Shown: piece by piece, positions 15,981-24,891 of the stretch
How positions within the stretch are numbered: position 1 is the first letter of the stretch
Layout of the letters: each line of letters begins with the position of its first letter
Assembly: GCA_017452785.1 (NCBI GenBank)
Contig: JAFTLT010000050.1
Span: 1-42,597, forward strand
Direction: 5' to 3'
Source: Clostridia bacterium
GTDB lineage: Bacteria > Bacillota > Clostridia > Oscillospirales > Acutalibacteraceae
Length of the DNA stretch: 42,597 nucleotides
Notes under the pieces: model-generated
What the model saw: only the letters and a program-made list of their open reading frames with translations
The model's database searches: none
What the model was told of the DNA's origin: nothing
Position numbers and translations under genes: made by a program

Positions 15981-17765
15981 TTATCCGTAAATCGGTCCGT
16001 ATTTCTCACAAGCCTTATAGTCAGCGCTCTGGCTGTCTTCCGTTCCGAAAGCTGCCCATGCGTGAGGACGGAAGATTTCATCTTCAGATACATTGTGCAT
16101 ATTTACGGGAATACGAAGCATTGAAGCAAGAGTGATAAGGTCTGCACCAACGTGACCGTAAACGGTTACGCCGTGGTTCGCACCCCAGTTAGCCATAACG
16201 GAGTAAACATCCTTGAATGCACCTTCACCTGTGAGTTTCGGAGCAAACCAGGTTGTAGGCCAAGTGGGGTCAGTTCTCTTGTCAATGGGAGTGTGAGCTT
16301 CATCAGGAAGATTTGCTGTGTAACCCTCGGCTATCTGCATTACAGGACCAACACCCTCAACGATGTTGACTCTGAGCATTGTTACAGGCATTTCAGCCTT
16401 GCAACGGAAGTGGCTTGAGAATCCGCCGCCACGGAAATATTCGTAGTTTGCTCTGCACCAGTCTGTAGCTTTAAGACAAGCATTGATGTCAGCTTCAGTC
16501 ATTTCCCAGAAAGGCTTCATACAGCTTTCGCCGTTTTCATTTTTAGCAGCACCGCTACCATCAAGAGCAGTTGCACCTGAGTTGATAAGGTGAATAAAAC
16601 CATCCTTTGCTTTACCTTCAGGCTTGATACCTGTAACTCTTTCACAAGCTTCGGGACTCCAGTATGTACGCACATCGTGAAAGCAGGGAGCACTCGCTGT
16701 AAGAAGAGTACCGAGGAGCATTGACACACCGTTAAGGTTATCATTTTCTGTTGCAAAGGCTGTGGGAGCTTTTGTACCATTCCAGTTAAAGGTTGAAGCC
16801 ATAATTGCTTCGGTAAAGTCCGCATTTGGAAGCCAGTCTGTCCACTGTCTCTGACCCTGGAAACCACCTGCAACAGCATTTTTGCCAAGTGCCTCTTCAT
16901 GCCAACCGATTTCGTCAAGCTTCTTGTTACCGTAAAGAATATCATTGACTATAATAGTCATCTTTGCGATAAATTCCCAATCCTTATCTGGATTAACTAC
17001 CTTGGATTTTCTGATGATGTCAGGAAGATTTTTACCTGCGTTGACGTCAAAGCCTTCCTTGCAGTTTGCTTTAATCCAGGCAAGAGCCTTTTCATATTCG
17101 TCTTTATCATAAATTTCAAGGGTAATTCTGCGTACAATTTCTGTCATATCAACCCACTCAGGGCGAATGCCGAGATACTTCTGGAAGAAATCTGCATTAC
17201 AGTAACTGCCTGCAATACCCATGGAGATACCACCGATATTGACATAGGATTTATTCTTCATCCAGCCTACCGCAACGGCACTTCTTGCAAAGCGAAGAAT
17301 CTTTTCCTTAACATCGTCGGGAATGGAATGGTCATTGATATCCTGAACATCCTTGCCGTAAATTGAAAATGCAGGGAGTCCCCTCTGGGCGTGTGCAGCC
17401 ATAACTGCCGCAAGATAAACTGCACCGGGTCTTTCAGTACCGTTGAAGCCCCAGACAGCCTTTATAGTGTTCGGGTTCATATCAAAAGTTTCTGAGCCGT
17501 AACACCAACAGCGTGTAACGCTTAAGGTTGCAACAACATTCTGAGTGGAAAATTCTTCCTCACACTTTGCGGCTTCTGCACCACCGCCGATGGTTGTGCT
17601 TGAAATAACGCACTGTACGGGTGTACCGTCGGGATATTTTAGAGTTTCGCTGATGAGCTTTGCAGCAGCGTTTGCCATTGCCATTGTATGTTCTTCTAGG
17701 CTTTCTCTTACACCACCCCAGCGGCCGTCAATAACAGGTCTGATACCAATTCTTGGATACAACAT
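15981..17765 (-). CDS. fucI: L-fucose isomerase
   Basis: It interconverts L-fucose and L-fuculose (Mn2+-dependent, cytosolic hexamer), the first committed step of fucose catabolism. It has 594 residues, against 591 in E. coli FucI. Active-site residues keep a constant +3 offset from the E. coli positions I recall (337/361/528): Glu340 ([10 protein letters not shown]), Asp364 (FHDVRTYWS) and His531 ([10 protein letters not shown]). The N terminus [20 protein letters not shown] is typical. ATG 17765 follows AAAGGAGAAAATATT, 18 nt past fucK. D-arabinose isomerase activity is a known side reaction of the family. Confidence 0.97.
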   Translation of the reverse strand: MLYPRIGIRPVIDGRWGGVRESLEEHTMAMANAAAKLISETLKYPDGTPVQCVISSTTIGGGAEAAKCEEEFSTQNVVATLSVTRCWCYGSETFDMNPNTIKAVWGFNGTERPGAVYLAAVMAAHAQRGLPAFSIYGKDVQDINDHSIPDDVKEKILRFARSAVAVGWMKNKSYVNIGGISMGIAGSYCNADFFQKYLGIRPEWVDMTEIVRRITLEIYDKDEYEKALAWIKANCKEGFDVNAGKNLPDIIRKSKVVNPDKDWEFIAKMTIIVNDILYGNKKLDEIGWHEEALGKNAVAGGFQGQRQWTDWLPNADFTEAIMASTFNWNGTKAPTAFATENDNLNGVSMLLGTLLTASAPCFHDVRTYWSPEACERVTGIKPEGKAKDGFIHLINSGATALDGSGAAKNENGESCMKPFWEMTEADINACLKATDWCRANYEYFRGGGFSSHFRCKAEMPVTMLRVNIVEGVGPVMQIAEGYTANLPDEAHTPIDKRTDPTWPTTWFAPKLTGEGAFKDVYSVMANWGANHGVTVYGHVGADLITLASMLRIPVNMHNVSEDEIFRPHAWAAFGTEDSQSADYKACEKYGPIYG

Positions 17766-17783
17766 AATATTTTCTCCTTTAAT

Positions 17784-19196
17784 TTATTTCTTTATTATTT
17801 TGCAAAATCTTTCATAGGCTTCATCCCAACAGGCGGTATGTTGCGCTTCAAAGATTTTTACTTTTTCTGTTTCGGCAATGATTTCTCTGCCTTTTTCTAT
17901 ACTTTCTATTTTGCCCAAAGCTATGAGCTGAAGCATAATATTACCGAGAGCCGTAGCTTCAATAGGTCCTGCAATTACGGGTATGCCCAGACTCTGTGCT
18001 GCAAGCTCGCACAAAAATCCGTCTTTTGTGCCACCACCCATAAGGTGAAGCACACCGAACTTTTTACCCGTGCACTCGGCTATCTGTTCGAGGGCGAGTC
18101 GGTACTTGAGGGCAAGACTTTCATAAATGCATCTGACTAACTGACCAATAGTTTCGGGTACGGGTTGGTCTGTATTTTTGCAGAACGCTCTGATTTTATC
18201 GGGAAGATTACCGTGAGCTGAAAGCTCAGGAGCATCAGGGTCAATAAAACTTCTGAAAGGCTGACTTTCTCTGGCAAACATTTCAAGTTCATTATAGGAA
18301 TACTTCTTGTCTGTTTTTGCAAGGTCACGTCTTGTTTCCTGAATAAGCCACAGACCGCTGATATTTTTAAGAAAGTTAATCTTTCCGTTTGCGCCAATTT
18401 CGTTGGAAAGCTCAAGAGCGTTGCTCTGCTTTGTCATAACGGGATCATCAAGCTCACATCCGATAAGAGACCATGTGCCGCAGGAAAGAAAGGCAGCATT
18501 TTCACTTTTGGCAGGCATAGCCGCAACGGCACACTGTGTATCGTGCCCTGCCACACTGATAACGGGAATACCATTATACTCTCCGTTTATGGTTGCGCTT
18601 TCGCAAAGTGGCGGGAACAAGGTTTCGTTTATACTGAAAGCAGAAAGCACTGTTTTACTCCACTTTTTTGTTATGGGATTAAGCATTTGGGAAGTTGAAG
18701 CAATAGTGGTTTCACACACCTTTTTGCCCGTGAGCAGATAACCGAATAAATCAGGCATAAACAATAATTTATCTGCCTTGTCGGAGTTTTCGTCACAGAT
18801 AAGCTGAAACAGAGTGTTGATGTTCATTATCTGATTTCCCGTTTCGGCATAAAGTTCATCAGCATCAATCTTTTTAAAAGCCTTGCTCAAAGCATCTTTG
18901 GTACGCTCGTCACGGTAGTGGTAAGGCTCGTGGATAAGGGTGCCGTCTTTGTCAAGTAAGCCGTAGTCAACACCCCATGTATCGAAAGCCATAGAATCAA
19001 TTTTACCCGCTTTTTCTATGGCAATTTTAATCTCTGCGAGTATCATATCAACATCGTGGCAGATATGACCGTCAACGGTTTTCGGTATATTTTCAAAACG
19101 GTGGATTTCTTCGTAATTTATCTCTTTGCCGTCAAAAACCGCCTTTATGGCTCTGCCTGTTGAAGCACCGAAGTCAAAGGCTAAAACTGTTTTCAT
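17784..19196 (-). CDS. fucK: L-fuculokinase, RhaB-like FGGY kinase
   Basis: This FGGY-family sugar kinase (470 residues) would phosphorylate L-fuculose with ATP. It has the N-terminal phosphate-binding FDFGASTGRAI (7-17), FDTWGVDYG (71-79), the catalytic Asp219 in VAGHDTQCAVAA, and the adenosine motif MGGGTKDGF near the C terminus. By sequence it looks closer to rhamnulokinase (RhaB) than to E. coli FucK. Because it sits between fucU and fucI and beside fucA, fuculose is the likely substrate; rhamnulose cannot be excluded. Its ATG overlaps the fucU stop (ATGA), so the two are translationally coupled. Confidence 0.85.
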   Translation of the reverse strand: MKTVLAFDFGASTGRAIKAVFDGKEINYEEIHRFENIPKTVDGHICHDVDMILAEIKIAIEKAGKIDSMAFDTWGVDYGLLDKDGTLIHEPYHYRDERTKDALSKAFKKIDADELYAETGNQIMNINTLFQLICDENSDKADKLLFMPDLFGYLLTGKKVCETTIASTSQMLNPITKKWSKTVLSAFSINETLFPPLCESATINGEYNGIPVISVAGHDTQCAVAAMPAKSENAAFLSCGTWSLIGCELDDPVMTKQSNALELSNEIGANGKINFLKNISGLWLIQETRRDLAKTDKKYSYNELEMFARESQPFRSFIDPDAPELSAHGNLPDKIRAFCKNTDQPVPETIGQLVRCIYESLALKYRLALEQIAECTGKKFGVLHLMGGGTKDGFLCELAAQSLGIPVIAGPIEATALGNIMLQLIALGKIESIEKGREIIAETEKVKIFEAQHTACWDEAYERFCKIIKK

Positions 19197-19630
19197 TTAA
19201 CCACACCCTTTTTTAGAAGAATGTTAGCATAAATTGCTTTTTCGCCTGTAGCTATTATAAGATAAGCACCTTTTGCTCTTTCATAAAAAGCAAAGCGTTC
19301 CGTATAATCAATATCGTGGTGGGCGGGCTCATATTTTGCGAGGATTTCCTCGTAGGTCTGCCATATTTCAGGGGTGCCGCAGGTGTCGCCCTTTACAACT
19401 TCCATAAGAGCAACGGGCTTTTCCGTGTATGTATCGAGAGGGATAAGTTTTAAAACAGCATCCAGTATTTCAGGTACACCATGACCGTCGGCTCGGATAA
19501 CTACTGAATTTTTACCAACACTGTGGCACGGAAAATTGCCGTCAGCAATAACAAGCTCATCACCGTGGCCCATTTCAGCAAGCGCCTTTAAAAGTTCGGG
19601 TGAGATAATGGGAGATATTCCTTTAAGCAT
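19193..19630 (-). CDS. fucU: L-fucose mutarotase
   Basis: FucU (RbsD/FucU family) interconverts alpha- and beta-L-fucose so the isomerase gets its preferred anomer. The 145-residue length is typical. The family signature LAEMGHGDELVIADGNFP holds catalytic His22, and Asp30 follows. The ATG at 19630 is preceded by AAGAGGTGATGTT, 11 nt after fucA. Its stop overlaps the fucK start by 4 nt. RbsD (ribose pyranase) is the alternative name, but the fucose neighbours decide. Confidence 0.92.
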   Translation of the reverse strand: MLKGISPIISPELLKALAEMGHGDELVIADGNFPCHSVGKNSVVIRADGHGVPEILDAVLKLIPLDTYTEKPVALMEVVKGDTCGTPEIWQTYEEILAKYEPAHHDIDYTERFAFYERAKGAYLIIATGEKAIYANILLKKGVVK

Positions 19631-19641
19631 AACATCACCTC

Positions 19642-20352
19642 TTAATCTTTTTTATGAAGCATATCATCTCCGGGATTAAAGACTTTATAGCCGGGATGTC
19701 TGCCGGTAACTCTATAATAGCCACGAAGGTCAATGAGCTTTTGGATATTGTCTCTGCTTATATCATGACTTCCGCCGAGAATAACGGCATTGATTGTGAT
19801 TTTTGCCCAAAGTTCAAGACTTTCCATTCGGTAAAATGCAGTAATAACATCGCTGCCTACGGCAAGTGCGCCGTGATTTTCAAGAAGCATTACGTCGTGT
19901 TCTTCGAGGTAGGGTTCAATTGAATCGGGCACTTCGGAAGTCGAAGGAGTACCGTAAGGAGTAAGAGGTACAGAACCGATAACTGCCACGTCCTCGATCA
20001 TATTGTACATATCCATAGCCTTGTGAGCTACAGCAAAGCCTGTTGCACCGGGAGGATGAGCGTGAATAACACTGAAAACATCTTCTCTTTTATCGTAGCA
20101 GCGAAGATGCATTTTGATTTCACTTGAAGGTCTGTATCCCTCCTGAGCTTCAAGAATATTGCCCTCTTTGTCTAAAATAACAAGCTTATCGGGAGTTATA
20201 AATGATTTGCTGATGCCTGTGGGTGTTGCAATTACTCTGCCGTCAGGGAGTCTTGCACTTACGTTACCGTCATTTGCCGCAACCCAGCCGAGCTGCCACA
20301 TTTTATGACAGACATCACAAATTTGTTCTTTGATTTGCTGTAAATTATCCAT
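19642..20352 (-). CDS. fucA: L-fuculose-1-phosphate aldolase
   Basis: This class II zinc aldolase splits L-fuculose-1-P into dihydroxyacetone phosphate and L-lactaldehyde. It has 236 residues (E. coli FucA 215). The catalytic Glu78 is in PSSEIKMH and the Zn ligands are His97, His99 (VIHAHPPGA) and His160 (LLENHGALAVG), all at +5 from the E. coli positions I recall. GNVSAR at about 29-34 is the phosphate/substrate loop. It is the first gene of the fuc operon, with AAAAGGAGAAATCAT before the ATG and a strong promoter at 20385-20413. A ribulose-5-P epimerase of the same fold is the alternative. Confidence 0.92.
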   Translation of the reverse strand: MDNLQQIKEQICDVCHKMWQLGWVAANDGNVSARLPDGRVIATPTGISKSFITPDKLVILDKEGNILEAQEGYRPSSEIKMHLRCYDKREDVFSVIHAHPPGATGFAVAHKAMDMYNMIEDVAVIGSVPLTPYGTPSTSEVPDSIEPYLEEHDVMLLENHGALAVGSDVITAFYRMESLELWAKITINAVILGGSHDISRDNIQKLIDLRGYYRVTGRHPGYKVFNPGDDMLHKKD

Positions 20353-20384
20353 ATGATTTCTCCTTTTCTATGAAATACAATTTG

Positions 20385-20413
20385 ATTATAGCAAAAACAA
20401 CAGGAATTTTCAA
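20385..20413 (-). promoter_or_regulatory. Promoter of the fucAUKI operon
   Basis: On the minus strand TTGAAA (20413-20408) and TATAAT (20390-20385) are 17 nt apart, 33 nt upstream of the fucA ATG. These are the same two hexamers as in the GH136-GH112 promoter. Confidence 0.78.
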
Positions 20414-20447
20414 CAATTATATTGTAATTATAAATGTTATTTTAATT

Positions 20448-20930
20448 TTATTCGCACTTTTCATATGCCACTCTCGGTGCACCGTCACTGAGATAAATCA
20501 CGCCGCAATAAGTGAAGCCCAGTTTTACAAGAAGATTTTTCATCACATAGTTATCCTCGTGGGTGTCGATGCGTAAATGGTGGTACTGCTCAAGTGCCCA
20601 CCTGAGCATAAACTCCCCCGTACCCTTAACCTCACCCGAAGAAGCAATACGGTGCACAACGGCATGGGGTTCGTCCCTCAGCCACTCGCCGTCTATCTTT
20701 TTGTACGTGGGGTCGTCACCGACAGTAAAACGCAGAACGCCCACCACTTTTTCTTCGTGGATACAAACATAGCTGCAGCCTTCATTTACATCAGCTTCAA
20801 TATCATGCCTGAAGGGTCTTCCGTCTGCCCATTGTGTCAGATTATCGTGTTCACGCATAAACTGCCTTGCGGCAGCGTAGATTTCCATAACTCTGTCAAT
20901 ATCTTCAGGCTTTGTTTTTCTTATTTCCAT
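20448..20930 (-). CDS. GNAT family N-acetyltransferase
   Basis: The 160-residue cytosolic GNAT protein transfers an acyl group from acyl-CoA to an unknown amine. Visible parts are the N-terminal MEIRKTKPEDIDRVMEIY, the beta4 strand VVGVLRFTVGD, a VHRIASSGEVKGTG stretch at the CoA-binding position, and LLVKLGFTYCGVIYL near the end. ATG 20930 is chosen because AAGAGGTACCCT precedes it and the MEIRKTKPED start is typical; a longer frame from 20975 would overlap the likely promoter (TATAAT at 20962-20967 on the minus strand). It is a single gene between the fuc operon and the anti-sigma gene, with no sign of a link to either. Confidence 0.85.
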   Translation of the reverse strand: MEIRKTKPEDIDRVMEIYAAARQFMREHDNLTQWADGRPFRHDIEADVNEGCSYVCIHEEKVVGVLRFTVGDDPTYKKIDGEWLRDEPHAVVHRIASSGEVKGTGEFMLRWALEQYHHLRIDTHEDNYVMKNLLVKLGFTYCGVIYLSDGAPRVAYEKCE

Positions 20931-20980
20931 AGGGTACCTCTTAGCTTTTGATTTGGTCTTAATATTATAGCACATATTTA

Positions 20981-21009
20981 AAGGTACGCAAGTGTTTCCT
21001 GCGTACCTT
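20981..21009 (-). terminator. Hairpin after the anti-sigma gene
   Basis: Perfect 10-bp arms AAGGTACGCA (20981-20990) and TGCGTACCTT (21000-21009) enclose a 9-nt loop, 11 nt past the anti-sigma stop. The T-run is weak, so termination may be partial. Confidence 0.65.
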
Positions 21010-21019
21010 GTTTGAAATA

Positions 21020-21904
21020 TTATTCTGTTTTTGCTGCCTCTTCGTTTACCCTTATTGTGTCCTTAAGCACCTCACCGTCAAGACTCCACCATATAAATAC
21101 GTCCTCATTTTCTCTGCCCGGCACATTTGCATAAGGATAATAAACAAAAGCTATATGATTCTCCGGGGCATCAAGATTTAAAGAATCAACCTCCACAAAC
21201 CATGTCCAGTCATCACCTCTGAGCTTATCCGTGGGCTCATTACCTGTCTTTTCATAAGCATACACATATTCGGGAATTTCGCCCTGATTGCCCGTTTCCT
21301 TAGTCCACACCACTCTTCCCGATACAATAAGTGCTTCACAGCTTTTGCTTCGCTCGGCATCACCTATACTGAATGTATCAATCTGCTCAAGGGGCAAATG
21401 ATAGTCGTCTGTTACAGCAGGGCACTTCATTTCAATGCACAGTGCAGTTCTGCCGTCAACTTCTTTTAATTCGGCAGCTACAGCCCTTTTCGAATTGTTC
21501 TTGGTTGAATACATAACAAAAAACTTGTCGCCCTCATCTGTGCTGTAGCGGTAAACACGGTGAACTTCAATATCATTTATCTGTTTAACACAAATTCTAG
21601 TAAGCAGTTGATGTGCCGTCAAAGCAATCAGCAGACTCAATGTAAGGCATATAACTGTTGTAGCTGAAACCTGCCTGATTTTTTTCTTTTTCATCAGCTT
21701 ATTAAAATCTTTAACAGGTGACACTACATGAGTTTCAGGCAGTTTATCTGTCAGCTTTTCGTATTCAGCCTTGCAGCTTTCACATTCACACAAATGCTCA
21801 CTGACAGCTCTTTCAGTTGTGTCACTGACTATCTTATCGTGATAAAGCTCCAATAAATCACGGACAATATCGCAGTCAAGGATCTTTCTTTCATCGTTAG
21901 CCAT
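21020..21904 (-). CDS. Anti-sigma factor with zf-HC2 domain
   Basis: The 294-residue, single-span membrane protein would hold the partner ECF sigma factor at the membrane. Residues 11-50 form a zinc-binding anti-sigma (zf-HC2) domain: CDIVRDLLELYHD, then EHLCECESCKAEY with His37, Cys41 and Cys44. One membrane helix spans about 79-101 (VSATTVICLTLSLLIALTA). The outer part (about 110-294) is a soluble sensor of unknown type, rich in acidic and aromatic residues. Its start overlaps the sigma stop by 8 nt, the usual arrangement for a sigma/anti-sigma pair made in fixed ratio. The signal sensed cannot be read from the sequence. Confidence 0.85.
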   Translation of the reverse strand: MANDERKILDCDIVRDLLELYHDKIVSDTTERAVSEHLCECESCKAEYEKLTDKLPETHVVSPVKDFNKLMKKKKIRQVSATTVICLTLSLLIALTAHQLLTRICVKQINDIEVHRVYRYSTDEGDKFFVMYSTKNNSKRAVAAELKEVDGRTALCIEMKCPAVTDDYHLPLEQIDTFSIGDAERSKSCEALIVSGRVVWTKETGNQGEIPEYVYAYEKTGNEPTDKLRGDDWTWFVEVDSLNLDAPENHIAFVYYPYANVPGRENEDVFIWWSLDGEVLKDTIRVNEEAAKTE

Positions 21905-22418
21905 AGTATCCTTCCTCTCTTAATTTTTCTTTAATCATTTTTGTTGCTCTGTGATAGGTAACTCTCGCCCAGCTTTCGGTTTTCACAAACAGCTTTGCTA
22001 TGTTGCCAAAAGACAGCTGCCCGAAAACTCTCAGGGAAAAAACCTCTTTATAGGGCTCATTCATGGTGTGCAGGATTTTATGTATATACATAGCCGTGTC
22101 TTTATCGCTGATTAATTCTTCAGGGCTTCTTTTCCCCTCAGATGAAATACAGCTGAAATCCTCTGAGGGAATTTCACGCTTTTCTTTTTTGTATCTGTTG
22201 ATAAGCCGCCGTTTAGCTATTGCACAAAGCCAAGTGTAAAGGCTGCTTTCACCGTGAAATTTATCCGATGATTTAATCGCCTGCAAAAAGGTTTCCTGAG
22301 TTATATCCTGAGCCAGAGCTTCATTGCGGCAGAGGGACAAAACATAATGATAAAGAGCATCATATTCTGCCGAGAGAATTTCATCTGTTATTCTCTGCGA
22401 TTTGCTGTCCTTATTCAA
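21897..22418 (-). CDS. ECF-type RNA polymerase sigma factor
   Basis: This sigma-70 family extracytoplasmic-function factor (173 residues from the start chosen) directs RNA polymerase to stress or envelope promoters. Region 2 is seen in YHYVLSLCRNEALAQDITQE, TFLQAIKSS and SLYTWLCAIAKRRLINRYKK. Region 4 is LHTMNEPYKEVFSLRVFGQL followed by SFGNIAKLF and the recognition helix. The TTG at 22418 is preferred because AAGGCGGTGG stands at ideal distance before it. Upstream in-frame ATGs exist at 22454 and 22469, but the second lies at or before the predicted transcription start. It overlaps the anti-sigma gene by 8 nt. Confidence 0.88.
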   Translation of the reverse strand: MNKDSKSQRITDEILSAEYDALYHYVLSLCRNEALAQDITQETFLQAIKSSDKFHGESSLYTWLCAIAKRRLINRYKKEKREIPSEDFSCISSEGKRSPEELISDKDTAMYIHKILHTMNEPYKEVFSLRVFGQLSFGNIAKLFVKTESWARVTYHRATKMIKEKLREEGYYG

Positions 22419-22473
22419 AATTCCACCGCCTTTCACCTTTTTACGGATTGTCATGACCTTTTCCGTCATTCAT

Positions 22474-22501
22474 TAGACAACTATAAATTAAAAATGTTAC
22501 A
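22474..22501 (-). promoter_or_regulatory. Probable autoregulated ECF promoter
   Basis: On the minus strand TGTAAC (22501-22496) and TGTCTA (22479-22474) are 16 nt apart. An AAC-containing -35 and a GTC-containing -10 are the style of ECF promoters, and this one stands directly before an ECF gene. Transcription would begin near 22467. Confidence 0.5.
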
Positions 22502-22556
22502 AAATTAAGCAAGTTTTTTATATTTATTCAGGCTTTAGCGGCGGAAAAAGAAAAAA

Positions 22557-22585
22557 GAAGACGCGTCAAACCAATCCGCGTCCTC
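22557..22585 (-). terminator. Terminator after the GH2 gene
   Basis: The arms 22557-22565 and 22577-22585 (GACGCG core, one mismatch) are followed on the minus strand by TTTTTTCTTTTT. It lies 16 nt past the GH2 stop. Confidence 0.8.
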
Positions 22586-22600
22586 ATAAAGGTTATTAAC

Positions 22601-24817
22601 TTATGCCTTTTTAATTTTGTTTAGCTGAGCGTTAAGACCGAGAAGCTGTTCCTTAGTCATCTTAAGGCCTGTCATGCCAAGAAGTGATGTGAGTCTGATA
22701 ACGGTGAAGCCGCCCATCATCTGCATCATACCTTCGTTCATTTCAAAGCCTGCTGCCTTTGCACCTGCACCGATGCCTGCCTGAGCCATTATGCCCATAA
22801 AGAGTGCTCTTCCTTCTTCGCTTCTGAGCACATCACTCATCTTATCATTGAGTGAGAAATATCCGGGAACCTCTGTGATGTCGAACCAGTTGAGCACAGC
22901 ACCCTTTTCCTTGAGTCTGTAAGCCTCATTAAATGTGTCAACCTTACGGATAAGGCTTTCGTCTGTGCAGTCCCCTGCCTTTGCAGTGAGCACTGTTTCA
23001 CCCTTATTGGGCACATCATAATAGAAGAAATGCTCTGCGCTCTGCTGCTTGCCAAGGCTCTCACCATTTGCAAAGAGCTCAACCTCAGGAAGATTTGAGT
23101 AAACTGTTATCTTTGTTACATCCTCCACTCTGTCGGTGTAGCGCTTGCCGCAGATGTGCACAAAGGGTTCATCACTGAGCCATGCCTTATATGCATAGAA
23201 GGAGTCCTTCTTATACTTTCTGTCAAAGGTAACAAGGCCCTTGTGGTTCTGTCCGTTTTCGCCGCCTTCATTACGGGCATCTGCACCAAAGTCAAACATA
23301 TTCCATACGTGTGTTGCCCAAAGGTACTCTCTGGTGAAGAGCTGCTTGATAAGCTCTTCGTGATAATATGCCTGGTATTCCTCAGTATAGTCACCCTGAG
23401 TGGGGTTTGATGTGTGCCAATCGAGAGCCTCACAGCCATATTCACTCATACCGATGGGAAGAGTGGGGAACTTAGCGTGGAAATTATCAAGCCACGGGCC
23501 GTTCATTGATGTTTCTCCGCCGTACCAACCGAAATAGTGGTTATATGAAACTGTGTCGGGAATCTGAACATAAGGATCATTTATATCACACATTGAAACA
23601 CAAGCCATTGTTGTGAGTCTTGTCTTATCCCATTCGTGACAAAGGTCGTTGAGGATTTTGTGGTTTTCAATGAGGTCCGCATCTGCACCGTTCATTGTAA
23701 TTTCATTTGAAAGACCCCAAACAACAATTGACGGGTGATTATAGTTCTGAGCAATAAGCTCCTTCATCTGAGAAACTGTGTTTTCTCTTGCCTCAGGCAT
23801 ATGCTTTGAAATATAGGGAATTTCTGCCCAGATAACAAGACCCTTCTCGTCGCAAAGATCATAGAAATACTGATCATGCTGATAGTGAGCAAGACGGATT
23901 GTGGTTGCGCCCACTTCCATGATAAGGTCAATATCTTCTTCGTGATGTTCGGGAAGAAGCGCATTACCGAAGCCCCATCTGTCCTGATGGCGTGAAACAC
24001 CACGAAGGGGATATTTTTCGCCATTGAGGATAAAGCCCTTATCCGGGTCAATTTCAAAGCTTCTGAAGCCAAAACGTGTGCTTACATTGTCGAGTACACT
24101 GCCGTCTTCCATAAGCTTTGCCTCAGCAGTGTAAAGGTAAGGGTCTTTTCTGCCCTGCCACAGGTGGGGATTTTCAACAGTGAGAACTGCCTTTTCACCA
24201 CCGAGTGTTTCTGCAACAACATTACCCTGAGCGTCCTTGATAATATATGCAACCTGCTGTGACTGCTTTGCATTTGTCAGGTAGGTTTCAATTTCAGTCT
24301 TGCCGTCTGATGTGGGTGTAACCTTAATGCCGGGAGCACCGTAATAATCAAGATCGAAGTGACTCTCATTCACTGCAATAAGGTTAACATCTCTGTAAAG
24401 GCCGCCATAGAAGGTGAAGTCTGCCATCTGCGGATAAACGGGCACACCGTCACTGTTGTCAACGCTGACCGCAACAAGAGTGTTTTCTGTGAGGTACTCT
24501 GTGATATCAACTCTCCATGTGCTGTAGCCACCTTCGTGACGGGCAAGCTTTTTGCCGCCGACAAAGACCTCAGCAATTGAGTTAGCACCTCTGAATTCAA
24601 GATAATATCTGTCAGCTTCGGGAAGCTCTGATTTATTGAGAGTTTTTGCATAATAGCATGTGCCTCTGTAATAATCATTGTCACCGTCCTGACCGTCAAT
24701 AGCATTCCATGTGTGGGGAAGATTTACAAAATCCCAGTTAAGAGGCATTGTTTCCGGCACAGCTGTTGCCATTTTTGTGAATGCCCATTTTCTGTTAAGA
24801 TTGATAATCTGTCTCAT
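22601..24817 (-). CDS. GH2 beta-galactosidase
   Basis: This cytosolic GH2 enzyme probably removes terminal beta-galactose from imported oligosaccharides. The 738-residue product has the N-terminal sugar-binding jelly roll (about 1-140, NLPHTWNAIDGQDG), an immunoglobulin-like domain (about 150-255) and the TIM barrel. The acid/base is Glu372 (VWGLSNEITM) and the nucleophile Glu459 (IGMSEYGCEA). An unusual tail of roughly 110 residues (about 630-738) ends in a Met/Gly-rich helical region (NEGMMQMMGGFTVIRL). ATG 24817 is used because AAGGAG lies just upstream; the frame open to 24886 would include a hairpin and is not plausible. It follows the transporter gene and shares its direction. Confidence 0.88.
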   Translation of the reverse strand: MRQIINLNRKWAFTKMATAVPETMPLNWDFVNLPHTWNAIDGQDGDNDYYRGTCYYAKTLNKSELPEADRYYLEFRGANSIAEVFVGGKKLARHEGGYSTWRVDITEYLTENTLVAVSVDNSDGVPVYPQMADFTFYGGLYRDVNLIAVNESHFDLDYYGAPGIKVTPTSDGKTEIETYLTNAKQSQQVAYIIKDAQGNVVAETLGGEKAVLTVENPHLWQGRKDPYLYTAEAKLMEDGSVLDNVSTRFGFRSFEIDPDKGFILNGEKYPLRGVSRHQDRWGFGNALLPEHHEEDIDLIMEVGATTIRLAHYQHDQYFYDLCDEKGLVIWAEIPYISKHMPEARENTVSQMKELIAQNYNHPSIVVWGLSNEITMNGADADLIENHKILNDLCHEWDKTRLTTMACVSMCDINDPYVQIPDTVSYNHYFGWYGGETSMNGPWLDNFHAKFPTLPIGMSEYGCEALDWHTSNPTQGDYTEEYQAYYHEELIKQLFTREYLWATHVWNMFDFGADARNEGGENGQNHKGLVTFDRKYKKDSFYAYKAWLSDEPFVHICGKRYTDRVEDVTKITVYSNLPEVELFANGESLGKQQSAEHFFYYDVPNKGETVLTAKAGDCTDESLIRKVDTFNEAYRLKEKGAVLNWFDITEVPGYFSLNDKMSDVLRSEEGRALFMGIMAQAGIGAGAKAAGFEMNEGMMQMMGGFTVIRLTSLLGMTGLKMTKEQLLGLNAQLNKIKKA

Positions 24818-24847
24818 AGTGTCATTACTCCTTAAATCTTTAATAAA

Positions 24848-24874
24848 GCAGTCGGCAGGTTTTCTACCGACTGC
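24848..24874 (-). terminator. Terminator-like hairpin between transporter and GH2
   Basis: The arms GCAGTCGG (24848-24855) and CCGACTGC (24867-24874) are followed on the minus strand by TTTATT. It is weak as a terminator and probably tunes the GH2 level relative to the transporter, or protects mRNA ends. Confidence 0.6.
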
Positions 24875-24891
24875 GATTTTACTCATAATTG

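Noticed and set aside
24818-24886. 69-nt upstream extension of the GH2 reading frame
   Set aside because: It would encode the terminator-like hairpin at 24848-24874 and lacks a ribosome-binding site; ATG 24817 has AAGGAG upstream.
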